DNA from: Nostoc sp. UHCC 0870
Lineage (GTDB): Bacteria > Cyanobacteriota > Cyanobacteriia > Cyanobacteriales > Nostocaceae
Length of the DNA: 64,000 nucleotides
NCBI RefSeq assembly: GCF_022063185.1
Contig: NZ_CP091913.1
Location: 62,001 to 126,000, forward strand
Direction of reading: 5' to 3'
The translations under genes and the position numbers were made by a program. The notes beneath the pieces were generated by a model, which was not told the origin of the DNA, made no database searches, and saw nothing but the letters and a program-made list of their open reading frames with translations. Shown piece by piece: positions 15,924 through 23,802 of this stretch. Each line of letters starts with the position of its first letter. Within the stretch, counting starts at the first letter, position 1.

Positions 15924-17231
15924 ATGGTGCGCGATATAGCAGCTAAAAGTTCCGCATTTTTCAAACCTAGCTCTCGCCCATTTATCATACTGGCAGCAGC
16001 TACAGGTTTTGCGATCGCCGGACTTAATGGTTATAGATTTTGGCAGAGTCAAGCACAGTCTTCTAATGCCAGTGAAACTACCCAAGTCAGCCTCCCGCCA
16101 GTCACAACGGTGACAGCTTTGGGTAGACTAGAACCAAAAGGAACGATAATTAAAGTTTCTGCACCCTCATCTAGTCAAGGGAGTCGGGTAGAGACACTAT
16201 TAGTTAAAGAAGGGGACAGGGTAAAAGCTGGACAGGTAATTGCAATTTTAGATAACCGCGATCGCCTACAAGCAGCATACCAAGAAGCCCAATCTGCCGT
16301 GAAATTTGCCCAGATAAACTTAGAAAAAGTCCAATTGGGGGCTAAAGCTGGCGAAATTGCCGCCCAAAGAGCAGAAATTTCCCGTTTACAAGCACAGACA
16401 GTAGGGAGTAACGGAGAACAACAGCAAACGGTTGCTAGGTTAGAAGCCCAATGGCAAGGTGAAACTACAGCCCAACAAGCCACCATTAAAAGATTAGCAG
16501 CAGAATTAAAAAACGCCGAAGTAGAATTTCAACGCTACCAGCAACTTTATACTGATGGGGCAATTTCCCAATCTGCATATGACAGTAAAAGGTTAAGTGT
16601 AGATACCATTACCCAGCAGTGGGATGAAGCCAAAGCCAACCTGCAAAGAATTGATAGCACCGGACGCAAGCAAATCAGCGAAGCCAAAACCGCCCTAGCT
16701 AGAATCAACGCCACTGGCGATCAGCAAGTGAATGCAGCAGCAGCCACCTTAGAAAAAATAGCTGAAGTGCGTCCCGTAGATATAGCCGCAGCTAAAGCCG
16801 AAGTTAATCGGGCGATCGCATCTGCCAAACAAGCCCAAGCAAATTTAGCCCAAACCTATGTTAAATCTCCCCAAGATGGTGTGATATTTGACATTCATAC
16901 CCGTGCAGGTGAAGTAGTATCTAACGACGGCATCGTAGAAATTGGGCAAACTAACGAAATGTATGCAGTGGTGGAAGTTTACCAAAGCGATGTCAACAAA
17001 GTCTTACCCGGACAACAGGTGCAGATATCAAGTAATTCTCTCCAAGGACAATTACAAGGAACAGTAGATTGGATTGGCTGGAAAGTTAAACGACAAAACA
17101 TTATTAACACTGACCCCAGTGAAAATATTGATTCCAGAGTCGTAGAAGTTCATGTACAACTAGATGAAACTTCCAGCGATAAAGCGGCTAAATTTACCAA
17201 TTTGCAAATCAAGGCGGTGATTCAACTGTGA
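15924..17231 (+). CDS. DevB-like membrane fusion protein of an ABC exporter
   Basis: 435 residues. An N-terminal membrane anchor (FIILAAATGFAIAGL) is followed by the HlyD-type barrel-sandwich half (LGRLEPKGTIIKVSAP, VKEGDRVKAGQVIAILDN), a long Gln/Ala-rich coiled coil at about 125-290, the returning half (YVKSPQDGVIFDIHTRAGE) and a beta-barrel. DevB proteins are the periplasmic adaptor that links the ABC pump to a TolC-like channel; the founding DevBCA exports heterocyst glycolipids. Cyanobacteria have several paralogues, so the cargo here is unknown. AGAGGG precedes the ATG. The TGA stop overlaps the ATG of the next gene (TGATG). Regulated, by inference, by the divergent TetR gene. Confidence 0.9.
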   Translation: MVRDIAAKSSAFFKPSSRPFIILAAATGFAIAGLNGYRFWQSQAQSSNASETTQVSLPPVTTVTALGRLEPKGTIIKVSAPSSSQGSRVETLLVKEGDRVKAGQVIAILDNRDRLQAAYQEAQSAVKFAQINLEKVQLGAKAGEIAAQRAEISRLQAQTVGSNGEQQQTVARLEAQWQGETTAQQATIKRLAAELKNAEVEFQRYQQLYTDGAISQSAYDSKRLSVDTITQQWDEAKANLQRIDSTGRKQISEAKTALARINATGDQQVNAAAATLEKIAEVRPVDIAAAKAEVNRAIASAKQAQANLAQTYVKSPQDGVIFDIHTRAGEVVSNDGIVEIGQTNEMYAVVEVYQSDVNKVLPGQQVQISSNSLQGQLQGTVDWIGWKVKRQNIINTDPSENIDSRVVEVHVQLDETSSDKAAKFTNLQIKAVIQL

Positions 17232-18406
17232 TGGGATTAATTCTAGAACTCCAACGGCGTACACCACTCGGATGGTTACAACTCAGCCATCACAAAAGTC
17301 GCTTACTTGTTGCATTAGCAGGTATTGCTTTTGCTGATGTCCTAATTTTTATGCAGCTTGGCTTTCAAAATGCCTTGTATGACAGCAACACCCGCCTTAA
17401 TCGTACCTTCCTGGCAGACATTATATTAATCAGTCCCCAAAGCCGGAATATGCAGAATTTGGCGACCTTCTCCCGGCGACGACTTTTACAAGCTGCGGAT
17501 GTACCGGGTGTAAAGTCAGCAGAAGCCCTGTATATCGGTTTAGTGACTTGGAAAAACCCCCAAACCCGCCAGAAAACTACAGTACAAGCAATTGGGTTTA
17601 ATCCTGAGCAGGTAGCCCTGAATCTACCAGAAGTTAACAATCAGCTAGATAAAATTAAGCTACCAGAAACCTTTCTTTTTGACCGCGCCGCCAGAGGAGA
17701 ATACGCACAAGTTTTTCAGCAAATTGATGCAGGTAAACTTGTCACCACAGAAGTAGATAAACGTACTATTAGCATTGGAGGAGTATTCAAGTTAGGAGCA
17801 TCCTTCGGTGCGGATGGTACTTTAGTTTCCAGCGATGAAAACTTTTTGCGTTTATTCCCCAGAAGACAAGCAGGAAGTATTAGTTTAGGCTTGATTAATA
17901 TTCAACCAGGATATGACACCCAGCAGGTAGCAACAGCTTTAAAAGCGTACTTAAAAAGTGAAGATGTCAAAGTATTAACTCGTGCAGAATATATCAAATT
18001 TGAAGAAGACTATTGGAAAAAAGAAAGCCCCATTGGTTTTATTTTTAGTTTAGGTGTATCAATGGGTTTCATGGTGGGTGTCATTATTGTCTATCAAGTC
18101 CTCTCAACAGATGTTAATGCCCACATGAAAGAATACGCCACCTTCAAAGCAATGGGCTATCCTAACTCTTATCTATTGGGTGTGATTTTTGAAGAGGCAA
18201 TTATATTAGCAGCCTTAGGTTTTATCCCTGGATTTATTGTTCCTTTGGGACTTTATCAATTAGCTGCCAATGCGACAAATTTACCAATATATATGACCGC
18301 AATGAGAGCCATAATAGTTTTCTTTTTAACAATAATTATGTGTACTCTTTCAGGAGCAATCGCCACTCGGAGATTGCAAGCGGCTGACCCGGCGGATATG
18401 TTTTGA
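17228..18406 (+). CDS. DevC-like ABC exporter permease
   Basis: 392 residues counted from GTG 17228; the ATG at 17231 is the likelier start. The MacB/FtsX-like topology is clear: one helix near residues 28-45 (LLVALAGIAFADVLIFMQLG), a large periplasmic domain, and three C-terminal helices (IFSLGVSMGFMVGVIIVYQ, GVIFEEAIILAALGFIPGFI, AIIVFFLTIIMCTLSG). The end LQAADPADMF is typical of DevC. It forms the membrane part of the exporter with the adaptor before it and the ATPase after it. Confidence 0.9.
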   Translation: MMGLILELQRRTPLGWLQLSHHKSRLLVALAGIAFADVLIFMQLGFQNALYDSNTRLNRTFLADIILISPQSRNMQNLATFSRRRLLQAADVPGVKSAEALYIGLVTWKNPQTRQKTTVQAIGFNPEQVALNLPEVNNQLDKIKLPETFLFDRAARGEYAQVFQQIDAGKLVTTEVDKRTISIGGVFKLGASFGADGTLVSSDENFLRLFPRRQAGSISLGLINIQPGYDTQQVATALKAYLKSEDVKVLTRAEYIKFEEDYWKKESPIGFIFSLGVSMGFMVGVIIVYQVLSTDVNAHMKEYATFKAMGYPNSYLLGVIFEEAIILAALGFIPGFIVPLGLYQLAANATNLPIYMTAMRAIIVFFLTIIMCTLSGAIATRRLQAADPADMF

Positions 18407-18410
18407 TGAA

Positions 18411-18441
18411 GGGGACAGGTGACAGGTGACAGGTGACAGGG
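18411..18441. repeat. GACAGGT heptamer array between permease and ATPase genes
   Basis: GGGGACA followed by GGTGACA units directly after the permease stop. It sits inside what should be one operon and lengthens the gap to the ATPase gene to 73 bases. Confidence 0.88.
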
Positions 18442-18479
18442 TAGAGAAGCTAATAACTAATGACTAAATATAAATTAGT

Positions 18480-19199
18480 ATGATGCAGACTTTTAATAAT
18501 TCTGAGCCTGTGATTTTTATTGAGAACTTAGATCATTACTTTGGTAGTGGTCAACTCCAAAAGCAGGTTTTATTTAATATCAACCTGGAAATTAATGCCG
18601 GGGAAATTGTGATTATGACAGGTCCTTCGGGTTCTGGGAAAACTACCTTGCTGACTTTAGTTGGTGGTTTGCGTTCTGCCCAGTCGGGTAGCTTGCGAAT
18701 ATTAGGTAAAGAACTTTGTGATGCTAGTAGTAAACAGTTAACCCAAGCGCGACGCAATAACGGTTATATTTTCCAAGCACATAACCTGCATGGTAGCTTG
18801 ACTGCAATTCAAAATGTCCGCATGGGTTTGGAAGTGCAAGGGAAAATTTCCCCCCAAGAAATGCTGAAGCGATCGCAACATATCCTAGAAGAAGTCGGAT
18901 TAGGCGACAGACTGCACTACTACCCAGATAACTTATCAGGCGGACAAAAACAACGGGTGGCGATCGCCCGTGCTTTAGTCAGTCAGCCTAAAATTGTCTT
19001 AGCAGATGAACCAACAGCCGCTCTTGATAAACAATCTGGCCGTGATGTCGTGGAACTAATGCAGAAACTAGCTAAAGAGCAAAACTGCACCATTTTACTA
19101 GTTACCCACGACAACCGCATTTTAGATATCGCCGACCGCATTATTTACATGGAAGATGGTCATCTGGTTAGAAATGGAGTCACTGTAGGGGACAGGTGA
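18480..19199 (+). CDS. DevA-like ABC exporter ATPase
   Basis: 239 residues of a LolD/MacB-type ATPase. Walker A is GPSGSGKTTLL, the Q loop is in GYIFQAHNL, the ABC signature is LSGGQKQRVAIARAL, Walker B is KIVLADEPTAALD and the switch His is in LLVTHDNRI. It powers export by the adaptor and permease encoded just upstream. The last codons (VGDR, stop) are read from a GGTGACA heptamer array; a usual DevA tail is therefore probably truncated or replaced by a few residues. Confidence 0.92.
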   Translation: MMQTFNNSEPVIFIENLDHYFGSGQLQKQVLFNINLEINAGEIVIMTGPSGSGKTTLLTLVGGLRSAQSGSLRILGKELCDASSKQLTQARRNNGYIFQAHNLHGSLTAIQNVRMGLEVQGKISPQEMLKRSQHILEEVGLGDRLHYYPDNLSGGQKQRVAIARALVSQPKIVLADEPTAALDKQSGRDVVELMQKLAKEQNCTILLVTHDNRILDIADRIIYMEDGHLVRNGVTVGDR

Positions 19200-19217
19200 C
19201 AGGTGACAGGGAGCAGG
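19187..19217. repeat. GGTGACA heptamer array at the ATPase 3' end
   Basis: GGGGACA and GGTGACA units overlap the last four codons and the TGA stop of the exporter ATPase gene. Confidence 0.88.
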
Positions 19218-19280
19218 GGAAGCAGAGGGGCGGAAGTTATTCAATTTTGAATTTTGAATTTATATGCCCAATGCCAATCT

Positions 19281-19336
19281 TAATTACGAATTACGAATTA
19301 CAAATTACGAATTACGAATTACGAATTACGAATTAT
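19281..19336. repeat. AATTACG heptamer array
   Basis: Seven or more units of AATTACG run into the 3' end of the minus-strand FAD oxidase and provide its TAA stop. Confidence 0.92.
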
Positions 19337-20407
19337 TTGTTCTCGAATTATGCTCGCTGTAGCTGGAGCAAGTAAAACTCCATTACGATAATGTCCAGTG
19401 GCTAACAGAACATTACTAAAGCCGGGCAATTCACCAATAACTGGTGCTGGGCGACCTTCGGGACGGGGACGTAAACCTGACCAAGTGCGGATAATTTTGG
19501 CTGTCGCTAACTCTGGACAAAAGGCGATCGCTTTTTGTTTCACTGACTCCAATAGTTCTTGATTGGCGGGAATCTCATCGCTATCTACAGGAAACTCCAC
19601 TGTTGCGCCTATCCAGTAGTCTCCGCCACCAATCGGGACAATATGCACATCACTACCGTTGATGGCTGGTTGAAAGTCAGGGTTGCCTAATGGATGCCCT
19701 AGGGATACTTGCAAGGCTTGCCCCAGTACAGGACGAATATCTATTTTTTGATTTAACTGGGCTGTTAATGCAGTAGAACCTAATCCAGCCGATATAATAA
19801 TCCAATCGGCGGTGAAATTACCTGCTGTCGTTTCCACAGAGGTAGATTTACTATTTTCTGGACTGGATAGACCTAAAACATTGACACCAAACTGAAAATT
19901 TACGCCTTTTTGCTGGGCTGCTTCAACTAAAGCCAAAGTCAACACAGTGGGGTCGAGTTGGCGGTCTTGAGGAGAGTAGACAGCACCGATAACTTGGGAA
20001 TGATTAACTTGGGGACAAATATCTTTGAGTTTCGCCTTGTCCCAAATTTCCAACTTCCAGCCTTGGGAGTGACGAACTGCTGCTAACTTTTCCCAACCTT
20101 CCAAGTTTTCATCTTCTAGACAAAGGTTGAGAATACCTTGACGGTTAAAAGGGATGATACGCCCTGTTAATGCTTCCAGTTCAGGAATCAAAGTTTCATA
20201 ACGTTGGATGCTGGTTTGTCTCAGTCGCCAAGCCTTGCCCTTAATTTTATGGCTAATTATCCCCACTAAAACACCCAATGCCGCGCCTGTAGAAGCTTGT
20301 GCTGGGGGCTGTTTGTCAAATACTGTAATTTTGATTCCTGGGACTTGACTGAGTTCATAGGCGATCGCTGCCCCAACTACGCCACAACCGATAATCGCTA
20401 CATTCAT
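19319..20407 (-). CDS. FAD-dependent amino-acid oxidase-like protein (DAO family)
   Basis: 362 residues. The dinucleotide-binding start is VAIIGCGVVGAAIAYEL with the acidic residue in VFDKQPP. Further DAO features are STGAALGVLVG, WIISAGLGS, and the C-terminal TWSGLRPRPEGRPAPVIGE with ATGHYRNGVLLAPA. This is the glycine/D-amino-acid oxidase (ThiO-like) arrangement: FAD-dependent oxidation of an amine. The substrate is not determined; a thiamine role is possible but no thi gene is adjacent. The stop codon and the final IIRNS are in a heptamer array. Confidence 0.83.
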   Translation of the reverse strand: MNVAIIGCGVVGAAIAYELSQVPGIKITVFDKQPPAQASTGAALGVLVGIISHKIKGKAWRLRQTSIQRYETLIPELEALTGRIIPFNRQGILNLCLEDENLEGWEKLAAVRHSQGWKLEIWDKAKLKDICPQVNHSQVIGAVYSPQDRQLDPTVLTLALVEAAQQKGVNFQFGVNVLGLSSPENSKSTSVETTAGNFTADWIIISAGLGSTALTAQLNQKIDIRPVLGQALQVSLGHPLGNPDFQPAINGSDVHIVPIGGGDYWIGATVEFPVDSDEIPANQELLESVKQKAIAFCPELATAKIIRTWSGLRPRPEGRPAPVIGELPGFSNVLLATGHYRNGVLLAPATASIIREQIIRNS

Positions 20408-20530
20408 GATTTTTGCTTACGAGAGAGGGAGTAAGGAGTAGAGAATGGGGCATCGGGCATGGGTAAAGAGGAATGGGGCATTGAGAACAGAAAAAAATCT
20501 CCCTTGTTTCCCTTATCCCTATTCCCTTTA

Positions 20531-20564
20531 CTGTCCCCTGTCCCCTGTCCCCTATCCCCTACCC
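20531..20564. repeat. CTGTCCC heptamer array
   Basis: CTGTCCC/CTATCCC units immediately downstream of the psbQ stop codon. Confidence 0.85.
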
Positions 20565-21067
20565 TAGCTAGCCTCTGATTCGCTACTGGTTTCGGGCAGC
20601 AGTTGAATGAATTTATCAATATCTGCAAAAGCAGCTTGATAATTACTTAAGGCAAGTTGAGTATTACCAGCACTAGCTGCCTGATCGATTTTAACCAAGT
20701 GACTGAGCAAATCTTTGTTGATTTGCCGGGCTGCGGATTGTTCTTTAGGAAGTAGGTTGGGTGTGATATAAGTTATGCTCAACCTAGCTTCTGTGATAGG
20801 GCCGTGGATAAAATTACCCACATTGATCCAGTCACCTTTTTGAATCAGGGTTTTCAGTTCACCTGCGCGATCGCGCACAGCTTGAATTTCAGGAGAATGT
20901 ACCTGAATTTTCTCAAGTTGAGCAGTTGTGTAAGTTGGAGGAGCAACTGCGGTAGTAGGACTGCCGCAACTAACTAGAAACGTTGCTACCAGTACGAGAA
21001 GTAATGAAATGATTGAGCGTTGACGCGCCATACACTGAAATTGGTTGATTTCTTTTTGCTGATTCAC
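20564..21067 (-). CDS. psbQ: Photosystem II lipoprotein PsbQ (CyanoQ)
   Basis: The frame spans 167 residues; the start at ATG 21031 (MARQRSIISLL) gives 155 and the proper lipoprotein signal ending LVSCG, so the mature protein is lipid-anchored in the thylakoid lumen. The four-helix PsbQ fold is indicated by LEKIQVHSPEIQAVRDRAGEL, LIQKGDWINVGNFIHGPI, NLLPKEQSAARQINKDLLSHL and NYQAAFADIDKFIQLLP. CyanoQ stabilises the oxygen-evolving side of photosystem II. The gene stands alone, with heptamers right after its stop. Confidence 0.92.
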   Translation of the reverse strand: MNQQKEINQFQCMARQRSIISLLLVLVATFLVSCGSPTTAVAPPTYTTAQLEKIQVHSPEIQAVRDRAGELKTLIQKGDWINVGNFIHGPITEARLSITYITPNLLPKEQSAARQINKDLLSHLVKIDQAASAGNTQLALSNYQAAFADIDKFIQLLPETSSESEAS

Positions 21068-21101
21068 AGTGTAATTCTATATCGCTAAGGTAATTTATCG
21101 T

Positions 21102-21254
21102 TCACTCTAGTAAATAATGGTAGGTTGCTTTAACTATTTGTGCTAGTGCATAAGATGTTTCTGGTGTAAGTCGTTTGTCACTCAAGATGAAAGTTACAAT
21201 TTCTTCGCCAATATCTACATCTTGTTGTGGTTGGCCGGTTATAAAGTATAGAGA
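21102..21254 (-). pseudogene. Orphan coding-like fragment (C-terminal remnant?)
   Basis: A minus-strand frame without a start codon reads protein-like: YFITGQPQQDVDIGEEIV, then DKRLTPETSYALAQIVKATY and a stop at 21102. The 5' side is closed by a stop at 21255, and no ATG, GTG or TTG gives a sensible N-terminus. It lies just downstream of the hydrogenase protease gene. It may be the remains of a decayed gene. Confidence 0.3.
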
Positions 21255-21289
21255 TTAATAAAGATACAGATTTTTACAGATTGGGTTGT

Positions 21290-21766
21290 CTAAGCGGATA
21301 CCTGAAAATCAACCCAGTAATTTTTTACTTTGTCCAAAATTTGAATTATTTTCACCAAAGCAACTGCTTTACCAACTTCGGCAATGCGGGAAAGGCGATC
21401 GCCAATTTCAAAATTCATGCCTGGTATTGTTACCAACCAAGCAGTCGGACAATGACCGTAAAGGGCTTGAGTGAGAGCCAACAGCGATCGCGGATCACCT
21501 ATATGAACGCTGTTATCAATATCACAAGCCGGTGAGAGCGATCGCACTTGTACATCCCAGCCATCCACAGGTAAACAAGCATCAACAAAGATGACTAAAT
21601 CAGTCCGGGTTAAAGCAGTAGCTAAATCCGGCGTAAGTTGGTGAATTGCCAGGGATTCCACAGACGATAAATGCCAAGAAGCAATCTCATTTGCTATCCG
21701 TTGTCCAATACCGTCATCACTCCTTAAGTCGTTACCATAACCAATCACCATTACAGAGTTTTTCAT
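21290..21766 (-). CDS. Hydrogenase maturation protease (HycI/HupW/HoxW family)
   Basis: 158 residues. Family features are VIGYGNDLRSDDGIG at the start (the Asp in SDDG is a metal ligand), LVIFVDACLPVDGW in the middle with the second Asp, and LVTIPGMNFEIGDRLS near the end. These endopeptidases bind the Ni of the immature [NiFe]-hydrogenase large subunit and clip its C-terminal peptide. Whether this serves the uptake (Hup) or bidirectional (Hox) enzyme cannot be read here; no hydrogenase structural gene lies in the window. Confidence 0.88.
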   Translation of the reverse strand: MKNSVMVIGYGNDLRSDDGIGQRIANEIASWHLSSVESLAIHQLTPDLATALTRTDLVIFVDACLPVDGWDVQVRSLSPACDIDNSVHIGDPRSLLALTQALYGHCPTAWLVTIPGMNFEIGDRLSRIAEVGKAVALVKIIQILDKVKNYWVDFQVSA

Positions 21767-21801
21767 AATTTTTAGTTATCTGACGTAAACAATTAACTTA
21801 T

Positions 21802-21939
21802 TCAGCACTCTTTATAAACAGTAAATTTAATCAGCATCTTCAGCTTTACTGGTTCTATTTGAAACATTAACTCAACAATTTGAGGAAGTTGTGAGGGATA
21901 GGAGTTACCTGCTAACCAGAGATGCTTGACACGTAACCC
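21802..21939 (-). pseudogene. Second orphan coding-like fragment
   Basis: A minus-strand frame of 45 codons without an N-terminal start reads LRVKHLWLAGNSYPSQLPQ, VELMFQIEPVKLKML and ends YKEC. It is closed upstream by a TAG and then by an AAAACTC heptamer array, as if the array had replaced the 5' part of a gene. It lies just upstream of the hydrogenase protease. Protein-like composition is the only evidence. Confidence 0.28.
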
Positions 21940-21950
21940 CTAAAACAACT

Positions 21951-22047
21951 CAAAACTCAAAACTAATTACTTAAAACTCAAAACTCAAAACTAACCACTC
22001 AAAACTCAAAACTCAGCACTCAGCACTCAGCACTCAGCACTCAAAAC
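21951..22047. repeat. Long heptamer array, AAAACTC then AGCACTC units
   Basis: AAAACTC units with short interruptions change to CAGCACT units at about 22013. The array enters the 3' end of the DUF4332 gene and supplies its stop codon and last residues. Confidence 0.92.
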
Positions 22048-22527
22048 TATTCTCGCTTGCTGACTCCATTGTTGGACTTGCTCAATTGGTGGACACAAAT
22101 CCCGTCGCTGCATGGTTGCCACCTGCAACCGTAAAATCTGTTTATGTAATCTGTGAGTTGGAGTCTGCGCTAACTGTGCCACAGAAGCAACGCCTGCGTG
22201 TAGTAATAAACCACAATATTGTGTTCCCACACTAGGAATTCTAGCTAAATCAGCTAAAGCCACCCATTTATTTACATACTGGAGGTTAACCTGTAATTTA
22301 TTTGCCAAAGCTACCTTTGCTTGGAGAGTTTTGCCCTGTTTTACTAGTCCAACTGTAGTTTTAATGCCGCAGTTTTGTAGTTGAGATTGTTCTTCTTGAC
22401 TCAATCCCGGCAACTGTTCAATCGGCCAGTCAGAATATCGCATCGGACTGGGGTTTTTAGTCCCTGTTGGTTTAGCAGACATTTGTATCAATAAACTTAA
22501 CAATTCAAAATTCAAAATGACGCTCAA
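22027..22527 (-). CDS. DUF4332-family protein (helix-hairpin-helix-like)
   Basis: 166 residues, or 152 from the internal ATG at 22485 (MSAKPTGTKN). It has two HhH-like segments: IEQLPGLSQEEQSQLQNCGI and LARIPSVGTQYCGLLLHAGV, typical of DUF4332, whose members are thought to bind DNA or act as scaffolds; the function is unknown. The C-terminus VLSAEC is encoded by a heptamer array and matches the tail of the unrelated deacetylase at 13794-14696. Confidence 0.8.
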   Translation of the reverse strand: MSVILNFELLSLLIQMSAKPTGTKNPSPMRYSDWPIEQLPGLSQEEQSQLQNCGIKTTVGLVKQGKTLQAKVALANKLQVNLQYVNKWVALADLARIPSVGTQYCGLLLHAGVASVAQLAQTPTHRLHKQILRLQVATMQRRDLCPPIEQVQQWSQQARIVLSAEC

Positions 22528-22725
22528 TGATTCGCTAACGCTGCGCTAACAAAATTCAAAATTAAAGACAGTTGGAGTCGGGGATTTAAACCTCAACTCA
22601 ACTGATACTACGTGTAGACGTAGGGGTCTTAAACCCTTGAATTTACGATAAGTTGCCTTCACTATTTTGACTTTTTCATGAGGGACTGGGGACAAATCAA
22701 TTCAAAATTCAAAACTTGTACTTGA

Positions 22726-23553
22726 CTATTGACTAATTAGTTCTCCCCGTAAGACTGTAACAGCTTGACCTGCTAACAGAACACGATGACCGATCGCTGG
22801 TTGGAGACTATCGCCTCCTGTATAAGTCACTTTTACTACTCCACCGCGACTTGATGCTTGATATGCTAAGAATTGATCTTTGTTTAGGCGATCGCGCCAA
22901 AATGAAGCCAAGCAACAATGGGCAGCCCCTGTTACTGGGTCTTCATTAATACCTAATCCTGGCGCGAAGAAACGAGACACAAAATCGTACTGTGAATCAG
23001 AGTTTGCCAGACTAGTCACAATCACATTAGCCATAGGCAAGGTTTTCATTTGCTGAAAATTTGGCTGCATTTGCCGCACCAAATCTTCAGATGCAACTTC
23101 TACCAAGTAACCCAAGTAATTCTGCACAATTGATTTTAACGGTACTCCTAACGCCTCGCTGAGTCCTGGAGGCGCAACAGTTGCTTGAGAGTGGATAACT
23201 GGGAAATCTAACTCAATCCATTCACCTTGTCGTTTAGCAATCAGTAACCCACTTTTGGTGTAAAAACGTGCGGTTTCATCTGGTGATAAATGCCCCTCAG
23301 ACCACAGCACATGACTACTAGCTAAGGTTGCATGACCACAAAGCGGCACTTCTACTGTAGGAGTAAACCAACGCAGATTAAAACCATCATCCTGCTTGAG
23401 TAAAAAAGCCGTCTCAGATAAATTCATTTCCTGGGCTACATTCTGCATCCATTCGTCAGATTGGGGAGCAGCTAAAACACAGACGGCGGCGGGATTGCCT
23501 GCAAAGGGTTTCTCGGTAAACGCATCAACCTGGGTAATAATTTGTCTCATCAT
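22726..23553 (-). CDS. PhzF-family isomerase/epimerase
   Basis: 275 residues. The N-terminus QVDAFTEKPFAGNPAAVCVL and the catalytic Glu in MNLSETAFL are diagnostic. Further conserved pieces are LRWFTPTVEVPLCGHATLAS and FAPGLGINEDPVTGAAHCCL. PhzF enzymes catalyse isomerisation by general acid/base chemistry; outside phenazine producers the substrates are mostly unknown. There is no phenazine cluster here, so this is a general-metabolism member. It is a single gene. Confidence 0.9.
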   Translation of the reverse strand: MMRQIITQVDAFTEKPFAGNPAAVCVLAAPQSDEWMQNVAQEMNLSETAFLLKQDDGFNLRWFTPTVEVPLCGHATLASSHVLWSEGHLSPDETARFYTKSGLLIAKRQGEWIELDFPVIHSQATVAPPGLSEALGVPLKSIVQNYLGYLVEVASEDLVRQMQPNFQQMKTLPMANVIVTSLANSDSQYDFVSRFFAPGLGINEDPVTGAAHCCLASFWRDRLNKDQFLAYQASSRGGVVKVTYTGGDSLQPAIGHRVLLAGQAVTVLRGELISQ

Positions 23554-23802
23554 TCTTAATTTGCGTAGATATAGCGAAGCTTTCTTTGATCAGGGGCATC
23601 TTATCCTACCAGTGCCAGATAGCTCAAACCCTGGCTACACCAATCCCTGATTTACTTTCAAGTGGTTTTTTTCATCCCCGGTCTGTTCGCGCAGCGTCTC
23701 CCCTGGGGAAAAGCACGTAATACGCAACTACGTTGCTGTTAGTCCGGGGTTTTCAACCCACCACTTATAATTTCTGGTATGTGTTAAAAAACTGAGACAG
23801 CA

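Noticed and set aside
15924..19199. Assignment as the heterocyst glycolipid exporter devBCA itself
   Set aside because: Cyanobacteria carry several DevBCA paralogues and this one has its own TetR regulator, so only family membership is claimed.
22560..22650. Possible tRNA-like segment before the PhzF gene
   Set aside because: I could not form acceptor and T arms with the expected conserved bases; it looks like a dispersed intergenic repeat. No tRNA was found elsewhere by eye.
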